Part shown: in pieces, positions 46,795-57,721 of the stretch
Position numbering within the stretch: position 1 is the stretch's first letter
How the letters are laid out: each line of letters begins with the position of its first letter
Origin: Hibiscus mutabilis
Taxonomy: Eukaryota; Streptophyta; Magnoliopsida; Malvales; Malvaceae
Direction: 5' to 3'
Assembly (NCBI GenBank): GCA_019671005.1
Contig: JAGYYJ010000676.1
Coordinates: 1-64,000 of the forward strand
Length of the DNA: 64,000 nt
Program-made: the position numbers and the translations under genes
Notes under the pieces: generated by a model
Seen by the model: the letters and a program-made list of their open reading frames with translations, nothing else
Database searches by the model: none
Told to the model about the DNA's origin: nothing

Positions 46795-49095
46795 TTAATG
46801 GCGTTCTTTTGGACTTCCTACCCCACCCAAGCTTTCAACATACGTCTTCTTGGTAGTCACTGAATGTAGATTTTGCATCTGTTTTTCATCAATCTCTCTG
46901 GATCTCCCTTCTTTGCAGTCTACGATTTCCTCGTCGATCTCAAGTTGTTCCGCACTCCATGTAAGTAAGTCCGAGAGGGTGATCAAATTCCCCTTTTCCC
47001 CCTCGTTTCCTGACCCCGGATTCGCCGAATTCGGCAGGCTCTTGGTTGTTGTTTGATTCAGTTTTCGAACAACAGAATCAGCATAGAGGACATCTCCTAT
47101 TCTGGACAAGATGGTAAAGGCCAAGCTTTCTAGTATCCTCGAATAGCTCTCTAGGAGAGCTTGTCCTACATCCTGCATTACCAACAATATAACCTTAAAA
47201 AAGTCCAAGTGCATAGGTGATATATGTGTGCGCACGCCCGTGCACGAGAACTCGAACAGAAGAGGAATTATATAATTACCCGGTTGTATTGGATTTTGGT
47301 GATGTCGAGTGCCGACTGAGAAATTCCGGGGTACTGGTGTTTGATAATGCGTAAAACCGTCTCGGCTCTCTCTTCAAAGAGTTCTCTCTTTTCGTAGCTA
47401 ACAGCGGAACTCCACGCCGATTTCCCGTCCTTTTGGAACATCTTCCTTTTCCATATCACAATGGATGCCTCTATTCTATCCTTGAGGTCTAATATCTTGT
47501 GCTCTGATGATAAGTCCATGGCTGATAGAAATTGATTAGGGTCAAATAATTCTACTGTGATACTCCTATAGATCGAATCACCAAGACTAGCTCTCCCATT
47601 CTAAACAAAAATCATTAAAAAAAAAACACATTAATCAATGGATCATGTATGGCAGCACATTTCATGGAAATCATGTAACTTTGGCATGCTCATCTTTCGT
47701 TTTTACCTTTGGGAGGGACTCGATGTAGTTTTCCGGGATCTCCATCTCCGACAGAACTTGAGCATTGATCGACATTGCCAATTTAAGCACTTGTGTTACC
47801 AATTCCTTTTGGCTCTGCAGGTTCTTTCTCGCCGCATCCGACAAACCGTTTTCGGGAACTTTGACTGTAGGCAGCCACCATTTATCATCTAATCTTCTGG
47901 CGTTCCCTTTCTCTTCATTTGAGGCATCTTTTGACAAATAATAGAACTCAGTTTGGCCTTTGAAAGAATCTAGACAATCCTGACCATTGTAATGAGGTAC
48001 TAAATTGTTGTTCAATTTATGTCATCACTGAGATAATCTAAGCTCAATATAGAAATAGCCCTTACAAGAAGCATTGTATCAAGTGTCCGGAGGGCCGGAA
48101 TGTTCATCAGAAGATCTGCTCTTTGCTTCGTGATCATTATCTTAAAATCGAAGAAGATGCAGATACGGATATAGATATCAATATCGATATACCAAATAAT
48201 TTGCTCCGATCGCAGAGAGACAGAGGGTAGCATACCTCCATGTTGGATCCATCCTTGTTTTTCTGTTGAGAGGGAACAAATTCAACAATCCAATCACTTA
48301 CAGAAAAGATCCAATCTATCTCTTTTCTCCACCTCGATTTCCTTTCGGCTGTCATCGGCTCTAGACGCGACTGTTCGCCGAAAACGGAAGCTAAGAGCCG
48401 GCAAGGGAATCACAGAAGACATTGATCATAAAACATTGATGAGAAATTCTCTACAGATTAGACCAAAATCCATTGTTAAATTAGCAGGAAAATGGACCAT
48501 ACCAGCAAGGTTTGTAATTGCATTTGACAGTGCCAAAGCTGATGAAACACCCTTTCCTCCACCTGACATATCCTCTCCTAGGAGTAATTTAGCAAACTTT
48601 TCCTTCATCTGCTCCATATCTGAACACAATACAAATACAATGCAGGGAATTAAACAGCGGCCTGCAACCGCAATATTGACCACAATAGCATTAATTATAT
48701 CCGCAATTGTGATAAACATCATGCAGTTCTAACTGCAATTTAAGTACATGATTTCTAGTCTAAAGAAGAAAGCATATACGAAACACACCACTCAATAGCT
48801 GCTTTTCTCTGGCTTCACAGGCGGCAATGAAATTCTCCATGGCCTGCCTCGCCTCGGCGTCGTCTTGATCCGATGAGAGCGGATCCGATCCCTGGTTCTC
48901 ACCTTCACCCTCGGCTGCCTCCTCTGACCCGCCGCCACCTTTGTCGACGCTCATATTCTGCGTACGCCTCGCCGCCTTCTGCCCCTTGCCCCGAAAATTT
49001 TTAAAGAACCTACCGATCTTCAAACTGTCTTGGTCCTTTTCAACAGCGCCAACCATCTTTAAGGTTGTCGATATGGTCGACTGTATTTGCTGCAT
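46795..49095 (-). CDS. RopGEF, PRONE-domain guanine nucleotide exchange factor for ROP GTPases
   Basis: Seven exons: 49095-48789, 48619-48503, 48390-48236, 48140-48066, 47979-47707, 47600-47280, 47172-46795; 541 codons plus stop, all phases consistent. Residues 1-102 are a variable, Gly/Glu-rich regulatory N-terminus. The PRONE catalytic domain spans about 104-450 with MKEKFAKLLLGEDMSGGGKG, ERKSRWRKEIDWIFSVSDWI, DDKWWLPTVKVP, AQVLSEMEIPENYIESLPK, STIVIWKRK-type helix (ASIVIWKRKM) and ESYSRILESLAF. The C-terminal ~90 residues are the variable autoinhibitory tail, ending SPKERH. These proteins couple receptor-like kinases to ROP/RAC signalling at the plasma membrane. A downstream ATG at codon 14 is an alternative start. 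Which RopGEF paralogue it is cannot be settled by eye. Confidence 0.93.
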
Positions 49096-49550
49096 GGTGT
49101 TGTGTATGGAAGAAGAGAAAAGAAACTAAGGGAAAAACAATGGCAGAAAAGAAAAACTAGTTTTGGTTTTGAGAATCTCTCCCCTTCCAAACAATGGTGG
49201 ATTGGATTGAGAAAATGGGGGGTTTTAGGGAGATTGAGAGGAATGTAAAGTTGTGTCGGATTTTCCATTTTTGAGACATGGAAGAACGTGGGGTGCATGT
49301 TTTTGAGACAGGGACTTGGGAAAGAGAATAACAATCCTAAGCAGATCAAATTTAGATTATTCTATGTATGTCCAAACTCCAAAGGGTCTATTTTCATTAA
49401 CTACAATACTTAACAACTAATGGTTCAAGTTTAATTTCATAGTCAAATCTTTGCTAAAAATCAGACACCTACTTGCATTACATAATACCTAGAATATCAC
49501 CACTAATTATTAATTATACTTACAGAAATCAGATTAAATTTATAGTATAA
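49096..49550 (-). promoter_or_regulatory. Upstream flank of RopGEF
   Basis: CT/GA-rich leader-like sequence (49100-49340) followed by AT-rich DNA. No competing gene. Promoter elements were not identified with confidence. Confidence 0.3.
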
Positions 49551-49555
49551 CAAAG

Positions 49556-50392
49556 GCTTAAACGTCGTAAAGGTACTTAAATTATACTACTATTTTTTAG
49601 TTTGAATCTAAATTTTGTTCCAAGTTAAATTAGTATTTAACGTTTTATTTCGTTATTCAAATTAATGTTTTTAGCCAACGGTATTTAAAAAATTTCGTCA
49701 TCAAATTAAAACTGATCCATGACTTTTTTTAATAAAAAATTGAGTTACTTTAAAATTTTGAACTTCTCTAAAAATTTCAAAGTTTTAATTTCTTTCAATC
49801 AAACCCTCAAATCACATTACTCTCACAGTCTGACATCCCCACGCGCTGGTAGTTCATTGTTCATTGTCCAAACGTCATGTACTTCACTGTTTGACATCTT
49901 CCACCATCTAGCCGTCAGTCGAAACCCAATCAACCTCTTTTTTTCATTGTTGAGTTTTCGTCGACGGTGCAATCAACGACTCATTCGTTGATTTTTAACG
50001 ACAAAATGATGTAGTTTTTAGGCGTGGAAGTCCAACAAAGACAATGGTGGCCGATAGTGGTTGAATCAGTGGTCGGATGGAGGAATTTAAGGATTTAGGG
50101 TTTGTTTTTTAAAAAATAAAAATAATTTTTTGGGTTTTTAATAAAATTAAAAAAATTCTAATTTTTAAAAAATAAAAACTATAGAAGTTAACAAAAAATA
50201 GGTCATATGTCATGTTCTGATTCGATAATGGAAAATTTTCAACAATCGTGATACAAAACCTGATTTTAGTAACAAAATGAAACGTCGGGCGTCAATTTAA
50301 CCTGGAACAAAGTTTAAGCACCAAATTGAAAAAAGAGAATATAGTTTAAGTACGTTTCTGACGGTTAAACCTAAATAAATTATTAACCTACG
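49556..50392. repeat. ~840 bp MITE with ~110 bp inverted arms
   Basis: The left arm (GGCTTAAACGTCGTAAAGGT, then AATTTTGTTCCAAGTTAAAT) is matched by the complement of the right arm (GGTTTAACCGTCAGAAACGT, then AACTTTGTTCCAGGTTAAAT). The centre is AT-rich with a few GC-richer bases and no real gene. Likely a non-autonomous Mutator-like element. Confidence 0.8.
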
Positions 50393-51850
50393 TTAGGTGT
50401 AATTATTTAATTTTTTTTAAATATAATAAATTGTGGAGTAATTTTTGGAGTAGAATATTATAGGTTTAAGGTGGTTTAGCTTATGAATTAATTAAATTCT
50501 TTGATTAATTTTGATCATTAAGTTTTAATAGGTCTTTTTAAAGATATTAATGTCACATGAAACACTATATTTTTTCAATTGACATTTATATTTTTTAAAA
50601 AAAATTAATGATTTTAGATTTTTTTAAAATATAAATAAAAAATTTCTAAAAATATCAAATAATAACACTATAACGCAATACATGACATTAATCGATTCAA
50701 AAAAACCGTTAAATTTATCTGTCATTGTATATCAACTGAGTGAACTAATGAAATTTCATAATACCAGGTTTAATTGGGTGAAAAATTAATGGCTTGATTG
50801 AGATCTTTTCAAATTTTCAAGGGCTTAAACACACTTAAGCTATTATTATAATATGAAGAAGATACGATACAAATATCAATTATATATATTATAGATGTCA
50901 TATTACATATTACATGCTATTCAATCAAACTTTGTTTGGTAGACTGATTTTTTTAAGGATGACAAATATTTTTGAACGAAAAATTGAGAGGATGAAAAAT
51001 TAAATAGATTAGAAATGAAAAGATAAAATTATTATTTTACATTTATATTGGTGTACTCGGTAAGAATAATGAAAAAATTGAATTAATTTATTGTTCTTCT
51101 TTCTGTTCATTGTTTGGTTGAGTTAAAAAATAAGAGAAAAATTAATTTTTGAAAAAAATATATATTTTCAACTAATTCGCATCTCTCCTTATTTTGTCTC
51201 AATTTTTCTTTTAAAATTAGAATGATTTACTTTTACACATGATGATGGAAAATAATCTCCCCTCTAATTTTGTTTGCTTTATTTTTCTTTCCCACATTCA
51301 AAATTTGTTTTCTTTCCACTTTACTTCCATATTTTTATTTTTCCACCCAACCAAACAAAGTCTAAAAGTCAAACAAGACATAATTTATTAAATATTTATT
51401 CTGTTTTATGGAATTTATAATTCATTAGCAGTTTTAATATTAGAAAATTATTTTGAATTATAGGTTGTGCAATCATTAATTTTAGGGTGAAGGGTTTTAT
51501 TTAGAGGTTTATGAATTTGTAGATTAGATTTTAGGAGTTGTGCAATCATTAATTTATAATTGATCTAGATTTAAAAATTACTTTTAATTTTTTAAGAATC
51601 TAAAGGTGGCTGGTTATAAGGTAGTATTTGTTTATATATATTTTCAGTCATTTGATAATGCGCACACGCCTTACAGACAAAGCGGTTAAACTCTCTTAAG
51701 ATAAAAAAACATCCATTTTTTCGGACTACTTGTTGAGTTCAAAATTACTTCTAATCTTATATACTCTCGAACTAGTTTATATTAAGAATTAATAATTATC
51801 AATAAAATTTAATGACAAGTGAGAGTCCACTCAAATAATTAAATTAGATA
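50393..51850. other. AT-rich intergenic stretch
   Basis: No supported gene or well-bounded repeat. Homopolymer T/A tracts are frequent. A repeat-like end (GGGCTTAAACACACTTAAGC, ~50820-50845) was noticed without a partner. Confidence 0.4.
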
Positions 51851-51852
51851 TA

Positions 51853-52336
51853 CATGTGACCATTCGATCGAGCCGAGTCAAATAATTTCGAGTTAGTCGA
51901 GTAGATGAGTTATATTTTATAACTCAAACTTTATTTGCAACTTTTTCAAGTCGAATCAAGATGTTCGAGTTTTTGTTCAAATTTAATGATAAACCTTCAT
52001 AGTTTTAGTGCTAGTTCCAACTTAAACTTCTTTCTACATCTATATACAATCCATACATATGTACAACATATATCAGGCATAATTCAGGGATTCGATTCGA
52101 ACTTGAAAACTGATCTACTCATCACTAAAAACTTTGAGTTATTCGAATTTCTATTTTATAACTCAAACTTTATTAAATTTTTTTCCGACTTGAGCCAAGT
52201 TTATAAAATTATGAGCCGATTCATGACGAGTCAAGTTTGTGAAATTATGAGCTGATTCGTGACGACTCGAGTTTTTTCGCTTCATGTCGAGTCAAAAACT
52301 TTAATTTTTTTAGTCGAGTTTTACTCACCCTTAATT
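51853..52336. repeat. hAT-like MITE, copy upstream of the LTP-like gene
   Basis: ~480 bp rich in GAGTCGAGT / ACTCGAACTC words, ending TTTTACTCACCCTTAA. It is collinear with 53334-53792: both hold TATTTTATAACTCAAACTTT-like blocks, TTCGAGTTTTTGTTCAAATT and AACTTGAAAACTGATC in the same order. The right end lies ~240 bp before the LTP-like ATG. Confidence 0.65.
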
Positions 52337-52575
52337 AGAACACAACTACTCTCCAAAAGTGAATTATCTGCATTAATACATGATATCTAGACATTGATTA
52401 TGAGCACTAATACATGAACTCTAAAAAGGAAATACATTAATAATTCTAAACATTAATCATGTGAATTAATACATTACCTTTACAGGCCTATGAACTCAAA
52501 AGAGAAGCAACTAGCAAGGATTCAGTATAAAATCTGTTCATCATACTTTTTCTATAGTGAAAAAAAAGTTGCAAA

Positions 52576-53088
52576 ATGGAGAAGAAAATGATGCGTTTCT
52601 CTTCATTTCTCAGGGTTTCGGTGGTAGTGTTTTTATCGTCGGTTCCAACTCCGTGAGGGCGTTTCATCGTCCTCGAGCAGCGACATGCGAGGATTGCGTA
52701 CATGGTTTCCTAGACCTTTGCAAGCCATACTTGGTTGGTGAAGTAGACCAACCCGATCGGCAATGTTGCTACGGTTTGTACCTCACATACTATTCCTTCG
52801 ACTTTACCCACCGCGAAACTCGTCGGACCATCTGCAAATGCATTCGCAAGATCGCAATGCACGACGATTACAAGCCGGATAGAGCGCAGAAGCTTCCCGT
52901 AATTTGTTTTTATGTCCCCTTCCCCGTGCCCCTGTATCCCTCCGACGATGACTGCCAACAGTAATGTCACTCTCTCCCAATCCTTAGCATGTGTTCAATT
53001 TTTTTTCATACATAGTGTTTATTGATTGCATTAGTTAAAGGAACTGAGTCGTTCTATTTTTTTCCGACTGGTTTGCAGCCTCGGTTAA
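52576..53088 (+). pseudogene. Type-1 non-specific lipid-transfer-protein-like gene, frameshifted after the signal peptide
   Basis: The mature domain carries the eight-cysteine LTP pattern: DC, DLC, QCC, CKC, VIC and DDC, with HRETRRTICKCI and the KPYL / PVIC context of nsLTP1. In its own frame there is no ATG before the domain. The best start, ATG 52576, opens a convincing signal peptide (MEKKMMRFSSFLRVSVVVFL...) in another frame that stops at 52654-52656. One missing base (or two extra) near 52640-52656 would reconcile them. A short intron (52961-53078, GT-AG) near the last Cys, typical of LTP genes, leads to a stop at 53086-53088. Family members are secreted lipid carriers. It is either a recent pseudogene or a base-calling error. 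Confidence 0.7.
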
Positions 53089-53333
53089 GCAATCGGAATG
53101 GAAAGAAGCCGAGTCGATATCGTATGTCGGCACCGGAATAAACTGAAGAGTTAGCAATAAATTTCAAAGAAGTTGTATGATCTTGTAGTTAAACTCAGCA
53201 TTTAACATATAAATTTCAATATGGACAATATTGCGAAGTTTTTAAGTGCAGTTTTCTCTTTTTGCTCATTTAACATAGATTGGAACCAGCATTGTTGGTG
53301 CAAGTTTCTATAAGGTAACAAACGAAACATTTA

Positions 53334-53792
53334 TAGGGGTAAACATTACATCGATTCAAGTCGAGTAAAATAATTTTGAATTAGTTGAATTTAAGAATCC
53401 TATTTTATAAATTAAATTTTATTTGAAAATTTTTCGAGTCGAGTTGTTCGAGTTTCTGTTCAAATTTAGTTGTAGATATTTATAATGTCATGGTAGTAAT
53501 TGGTTCCAATTTAAATGACTTTCTATAATCATATACGATATACATATATATTTTTTCATTTGCGACATACATATATTAGGTAAAGTTAAAGGACTCGACT
53601 CGAACTTGAAAACTAATCCATTAATTACTAAAACTTTTGAGTTATTCGAAGTCACGTTTTATAACTCAAATATTTTTTTAAAAATTTTCGAGTCGAGTTT
53701 ATAAAATTATGATTCTAGTTAAGTCGATTTTTTCGTGTTAAGTAGAGTCGAAAAGTTCAATTTTTTTAGTCGAATTTTGCTCATCCTTGATT
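53334..53792. repeat. hAT-like MITE, copy downstream of the LTP-like gene
   Basis: The left end AGGGGTAAACAT and the right end TTTTGCTCATCCTT are imperfect inverted ends. Internally it follows the same order of motifs as the copy at 51853-52336. It starts ~245 bp after the LTP-like stop codon. Confidence 0.7.
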
Positions 53793-53998
53793 CATATTAT
53801 ACCAAAATATATACAAATATCATCAAACATTTAAATCAACTGTGTGGGATTATTACAAGTTCGAGACTATAAAAACACGATCATTTTTATGATTTTATAC
53901 AATTCGACGTGATTAATCTTTGCATAAGTTATTAAAAAAAGATAAATGGAGAAATAAAAGAAAAAACATTAAAAAAAAATCACACCTGAACGTGTGCA

Positions 53999-54703
53999 TC
54001 AATGGGAATGGGAGATGGAAGATGAAGCCATTTTGAAGATAAGAAAATTGAGACTCCCCATTGTAAAGTAAATGAAAGTCCCTCTAGAATGGGAGAAATA
54101 ACACCCAAACTTTGAACCCACCACACGTTGCCATCTTTCCCCATATTTTTTGTCAAACTCCTGAATCCCAAAAATCAAAAAATTTAGTCAAATTTTTGAA
54201 AACAGGAACAGACATAAAAGTTTTATGTTAGGGAATGAACTTATAAAATTCAGCGGAAGAATTTATAAAATTTTAGATGGGGTGAAAATAGATTTTAATA
54301 TAAAATACATAGAAAAATCTAAGAAAAAATTATAAATCATATACGAATTTTAAATTTTCAGAATGACGTCTGTTCCTTCTAGCTCCCCCAGCCTAATTTT
54401 TTTTTTCATGTTTATCACCTTATATAATTTTTTTAAAAATTAGTTTATTTATAAATTTGTCCATTCGCCTTTAAATATTTATATTTTGCCTTTGGCTCCA
54501 AATATTAGCTTTGCCCCTATAAAAAGTGATTTGTTTTTACATCAAGGTAAGAAAAATGAGAGAAACTTTTTTATGAATCCGGCAATTAATTTACAGTCAG
54601 AGACATTGTAGTAATCCAAAGCTTGAGAAGCAGAAGACATAGCATGCAGCTGCATCTTCAATGGCATATCTGTGTCTTCCACCAAAGCTTTTCCTTCCAA
54701 CAT
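53999..54703 (-). CDS. LC8-type dynein light chain, with a defective-looking exon 1 splice donor
   Basis: Exon 1 (54703-54566) codes MLEGKALVEDTDMPLKMQLH... to GFIKK (46 codons). Exon 2 (54160-53999) codes EFDKKYGERWQRVVGSKFG, then FSHSRGTFIYFTMGSLNFLI and stop (53 residues). Together they form a full DYNLL/LC8 domain plus a short tail. In most organisms LC8 is a dimeric hub; plants lack cytoplasmic dynein, so its role there is dynein-independent (for example nuclear pore or hub scaffolding). The expected junction AAG|GT is written AAAAAAGTTTCT: a G appears to be missing, so splicing at the only GT would shift frame. The acceptor (GATTCAG|GAG) is good. The gene may be broken, or use a rare donor. 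Confidence 0.75.
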
Positions 54704-55610
54704 GTTTCCTCTACTTCTTCTTTTTGTCTCCCTAAGAAACAAAAAATCCCAGTCTGAGATTTTATGTCTGAAAACCAGTTTCTTAAGAAATAAAAAGAAA
54801 AATGTGAAGGAAACGAAGGGTTTTTTATTTTTTACAAAACTGAAGGAGTATATATTACGTACGAACAAGGTAATATTAGGGTTTTCTCAAAAAGAAGAAG
54901 GTAATAGTAAGATGGTAGGCTGGCACGTTTTGCAACGTTTTTGTGTTGATCTCTTTTTATAAGGGCTTTTTTTATCCTTTGATTTTCTTCTCCGCTCTAT
55001 TTGTGTCTCATTGCCCATAAGGACAACCGTTTTTGCACTTTTCATTTTTGTTTTTTTCTTTTCAGTTTTGCTGGCTTATGTTCTTTATTTAGTTATTGAT
55101 TGAATTTCTAATTAATTTTAATGTACTAAATTTAAATAAAAATATAGAAAGATAAGAATAATTTATTTTATAAGCTCTTCTCATTATCTCGGTCAAGTTT
55201 CAACTAATAAAAAATGATCACATTTATTTTTTATTTTTATATTTACGAGTAAATCTTTACTCATGTCGTTTGATCGCATATTTAAAATATTATTAAAATT
55301 TTAAATTTAATTAAATTAGTGATATGAAAAATATAATAAAATAAATTATTTTTATTGATCGAAAATATGATAGATATCTGAGAATCTTATTTTTATACGG
55401 GCGTGTGACCAAAAAAACTTATCAATGTCTGTTATAAATGACTTTTGAGAAACTTTCTGACTAGAAAGCCGGGACTTTGTCCGCTGTTGTGTGCATAACT
55501 CTAGCTAAATCAACGTTAGCATCGATATCAATGCATACATTGCAATCAATGTTATGGTATGACTACAATGCAACACCAATCGAAATGTTATAACACACGA
55601 AATTTACTTA
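54704..55610. other. Upstream flank of the LC8 gene and AT-rich intergenic DNA
   Basis: 54704-54960 is the likely 5' leader/promoter of the minus-strand LC8 gene. The rest has no supported gene. Confidence 0.35.
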
Positions 55611-55616
55611 CCAACA

Positions 55617-55807
55617 TAAAATGTTATACTTTTTTATACCATTTTAGGTTGGTGGTCTCACGATAAATATCGATATTTATAGATAAATTTCGATACTTAC
55701 AAAAACTTAAAATGTTATCAGAAGTTATAAGTATTGAAACTCGGAACTAAATTTTGATACTTAACAACCAACCTAAAATGTTATCAAAAAGTATAACATT
55801 TTTGTTT
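55617..55807. repeat. ~190 bp inverted-repeat element (AACATTTTAGGTTGGT arms)
   Basis: 55617-55654 (AAAATGTTATACTTTTTTAT then CCATTTTAGGTTGGT) and 55771-55807 (ACCAACCTAAAATGTTATCA then AAAAGTATAACATTTTT) are inverted copies over ~36 bp with few mismatches. The middle repeats TCGATACTTA-like words. Related AACATTTTAGGTTG motifs recur at 58330-58530. Confidence 0.75.
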
Positions 55808-56127
55808 TTAAATTTTGTGTTTTGTAACATTTTCAGTTAGTACTAAACTGTAACCGTACCACAACTCTGCCACACTTTAAACTTGCCCAAAAACAACTTA
55901 ACCCGATAATTCTAATTGTCTTACTAAATTATTAAGTTCAAAATTCGATCAACCCTCAATTATAAACTTAAAAATACGTCATTACCATACATAAAATAAA
56001 TTCTTAACTTATAATCATTTTAAAATTTATAATAATATTTTAAACATTGAAAATTAAATTTTAATTTTAATCACGTCCTCTCTTTCTCTTTTTCTTCTTC
56101 TTTTCTTTGTCCATTTAAACCCAAAAA

Positions 56128-56352
56128 ATTTTACATGAGACGCTTAAAATAAAATTAAAATGAAGTTATAGTAAATTTTTATAAAAATTCCAGTATTAAT
56201 TTTTGTGTATATACAAAAAAAATGTACAAAATTAATAAAAAATTTAATATATATAAAAATACTTACAGATTATGTATATAAAAATTGATACTAAAATTTT
56301 TATTAATTTTATAAAAAAATTTGTATAACATCATTTTAAGCTGTCTCGCTTT
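56128..56352. repeat. ~220 bp MITE with GAGACRGCTTAAAAT ends
   Basis: The left arm GAGACGCTTAAAATAAAATT and the complement of the right arm GAGACAGCTTAAAATGATGT are collinear for about 75 bp (including GTTATA..AAATTTTTAT and TATCAATTTTT). AT-rich, non-coding. Confidence 0.75.
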
Positions 56353-56446
56353 AAAATCACTGATCTAAACCTTCACCCCGTCCCAACCTAAGGAAAAAAG
56401 GGCAGTTGTCAGATTCTCAAAGTCACATATCTACAATAATTAGAGA

Positions 56447-56448
<2 letters not shown>

Positions 56449-56482
<34 letters not shown>
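56449..56482. repeat. (AT)n microsatellite
   Basis: Uninterrupted AT dinucleotide run of about 16 units. Surrounding 56490-57480 is AT-rich DNA with no supported gene. Confidence 0.9.
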
Positions 56483-56488
<6 letters not shown>

Positions 56489-57721
56489 TTAGGATACACT
56501 CAAGAACTATTTTGAAACCAATTTTTAGTTGTCAATGAAAAAAATTGTGCCGAATGACCTATAAATTTTACCGTTTCAATCGACTTTTATATTCAACTTC
56601 GTCTCCAAATCAAAATTTTAAAATACAAAAAATTTCAGCTTTTTCCTAAATTACTGTTCTCACTGTTTTTCACCTAAAATTTCGTTTTTAAATTATTCCT
56701 GAACGAAGCCTTAAAGTATAATTATTACATATTTTTTTATGAACCAATTAGATAAATAAATTTAGTTTTAAAATTTAATTTTGTTTCTAATTTGTTAGTC
56801 CAATTATGTACATGAATTTGAACTTTTTATTTAAACTAATACCTAAACTTCATTTTTGGTCTAAATTAATATTTTATGATAATTGATTTATTTAAACAAT
56901 TTGAATCATAAAACAAAATTCTTATATTAATTTAAACCTAAAAATTAATTTCAAGTAACTAGTTGAAAAAAAAACACTACCAAGTTATATTTTTTTATAA
57001 ATGGAGTTGAAATACGAAAATATATATTTACTCCTTTAATATACACAATAGATCATCAATATTTTAATTTAATCTAAAAAAAAATTGGCTGCCGACACTT
57101 ATTCCCGAGACTGCCACTCAGTGGGAACTGCCTGCTATGGTCCCAAACCCCAACCCCAAACCTCTACTTAAATTACATCATCCTCTACCCTCCTTTTTAT
57201 TTTATTTTAATTTTTTTTATATATAACCTATTTTAAATACACAAAATATGAAATGAAACGGCTTATATTTAATGAATATAAAAATAATATGACAAACACA
57301 ATATGATATATTTATATTAAAAAATTATCAAATTTATATTTTTTTTAAAATTTGTGCTATTTTCATCCAATGATTTTAGCTGTTTATTATTCGAATATTT
57401 TAAATTAGTGAAAATTAAAAGTTAATTTAAATATGACGAAAAATATAAAACATATTATATTTACAATTTAAATATCTAGGTGTGATATTAAAAAAGGAAA
57501 AAAAAGGTTGTCTTTCTCTTGGTTACTTTACTGTCTGTATGCAAGCACAAAAAGACACAAACAAAGAGAGAAACAGACGGAAACAGAGAGTTTTAGTGAA
57601 CTGAATTGTTGCTTATTTCATCATTCTATAATCTTCTTCTTCTTCTTCTTCCTTATCATTATCTCTATCTTAAATTTCAACTTTTACAAGTGAAAATCTC
57701 GATTTCTGAGGAAAAAAGACG

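Noticed and set aside
52557..52964. Full-length LTP-like frame starting with GTG at 52557
   Set aside because: GTG is not a credible nuclear start, and its first ~40 residues look nothing like a signal peptide. The ATG at 52576 in another frame does.
53980..54171. Independent minus-strand protein frame over LC8 exon 2
   Set aside because: It is the shifted frame of exon 2; the conserved LC8 frame is the real one. It would only be read if the damaged donor is used.
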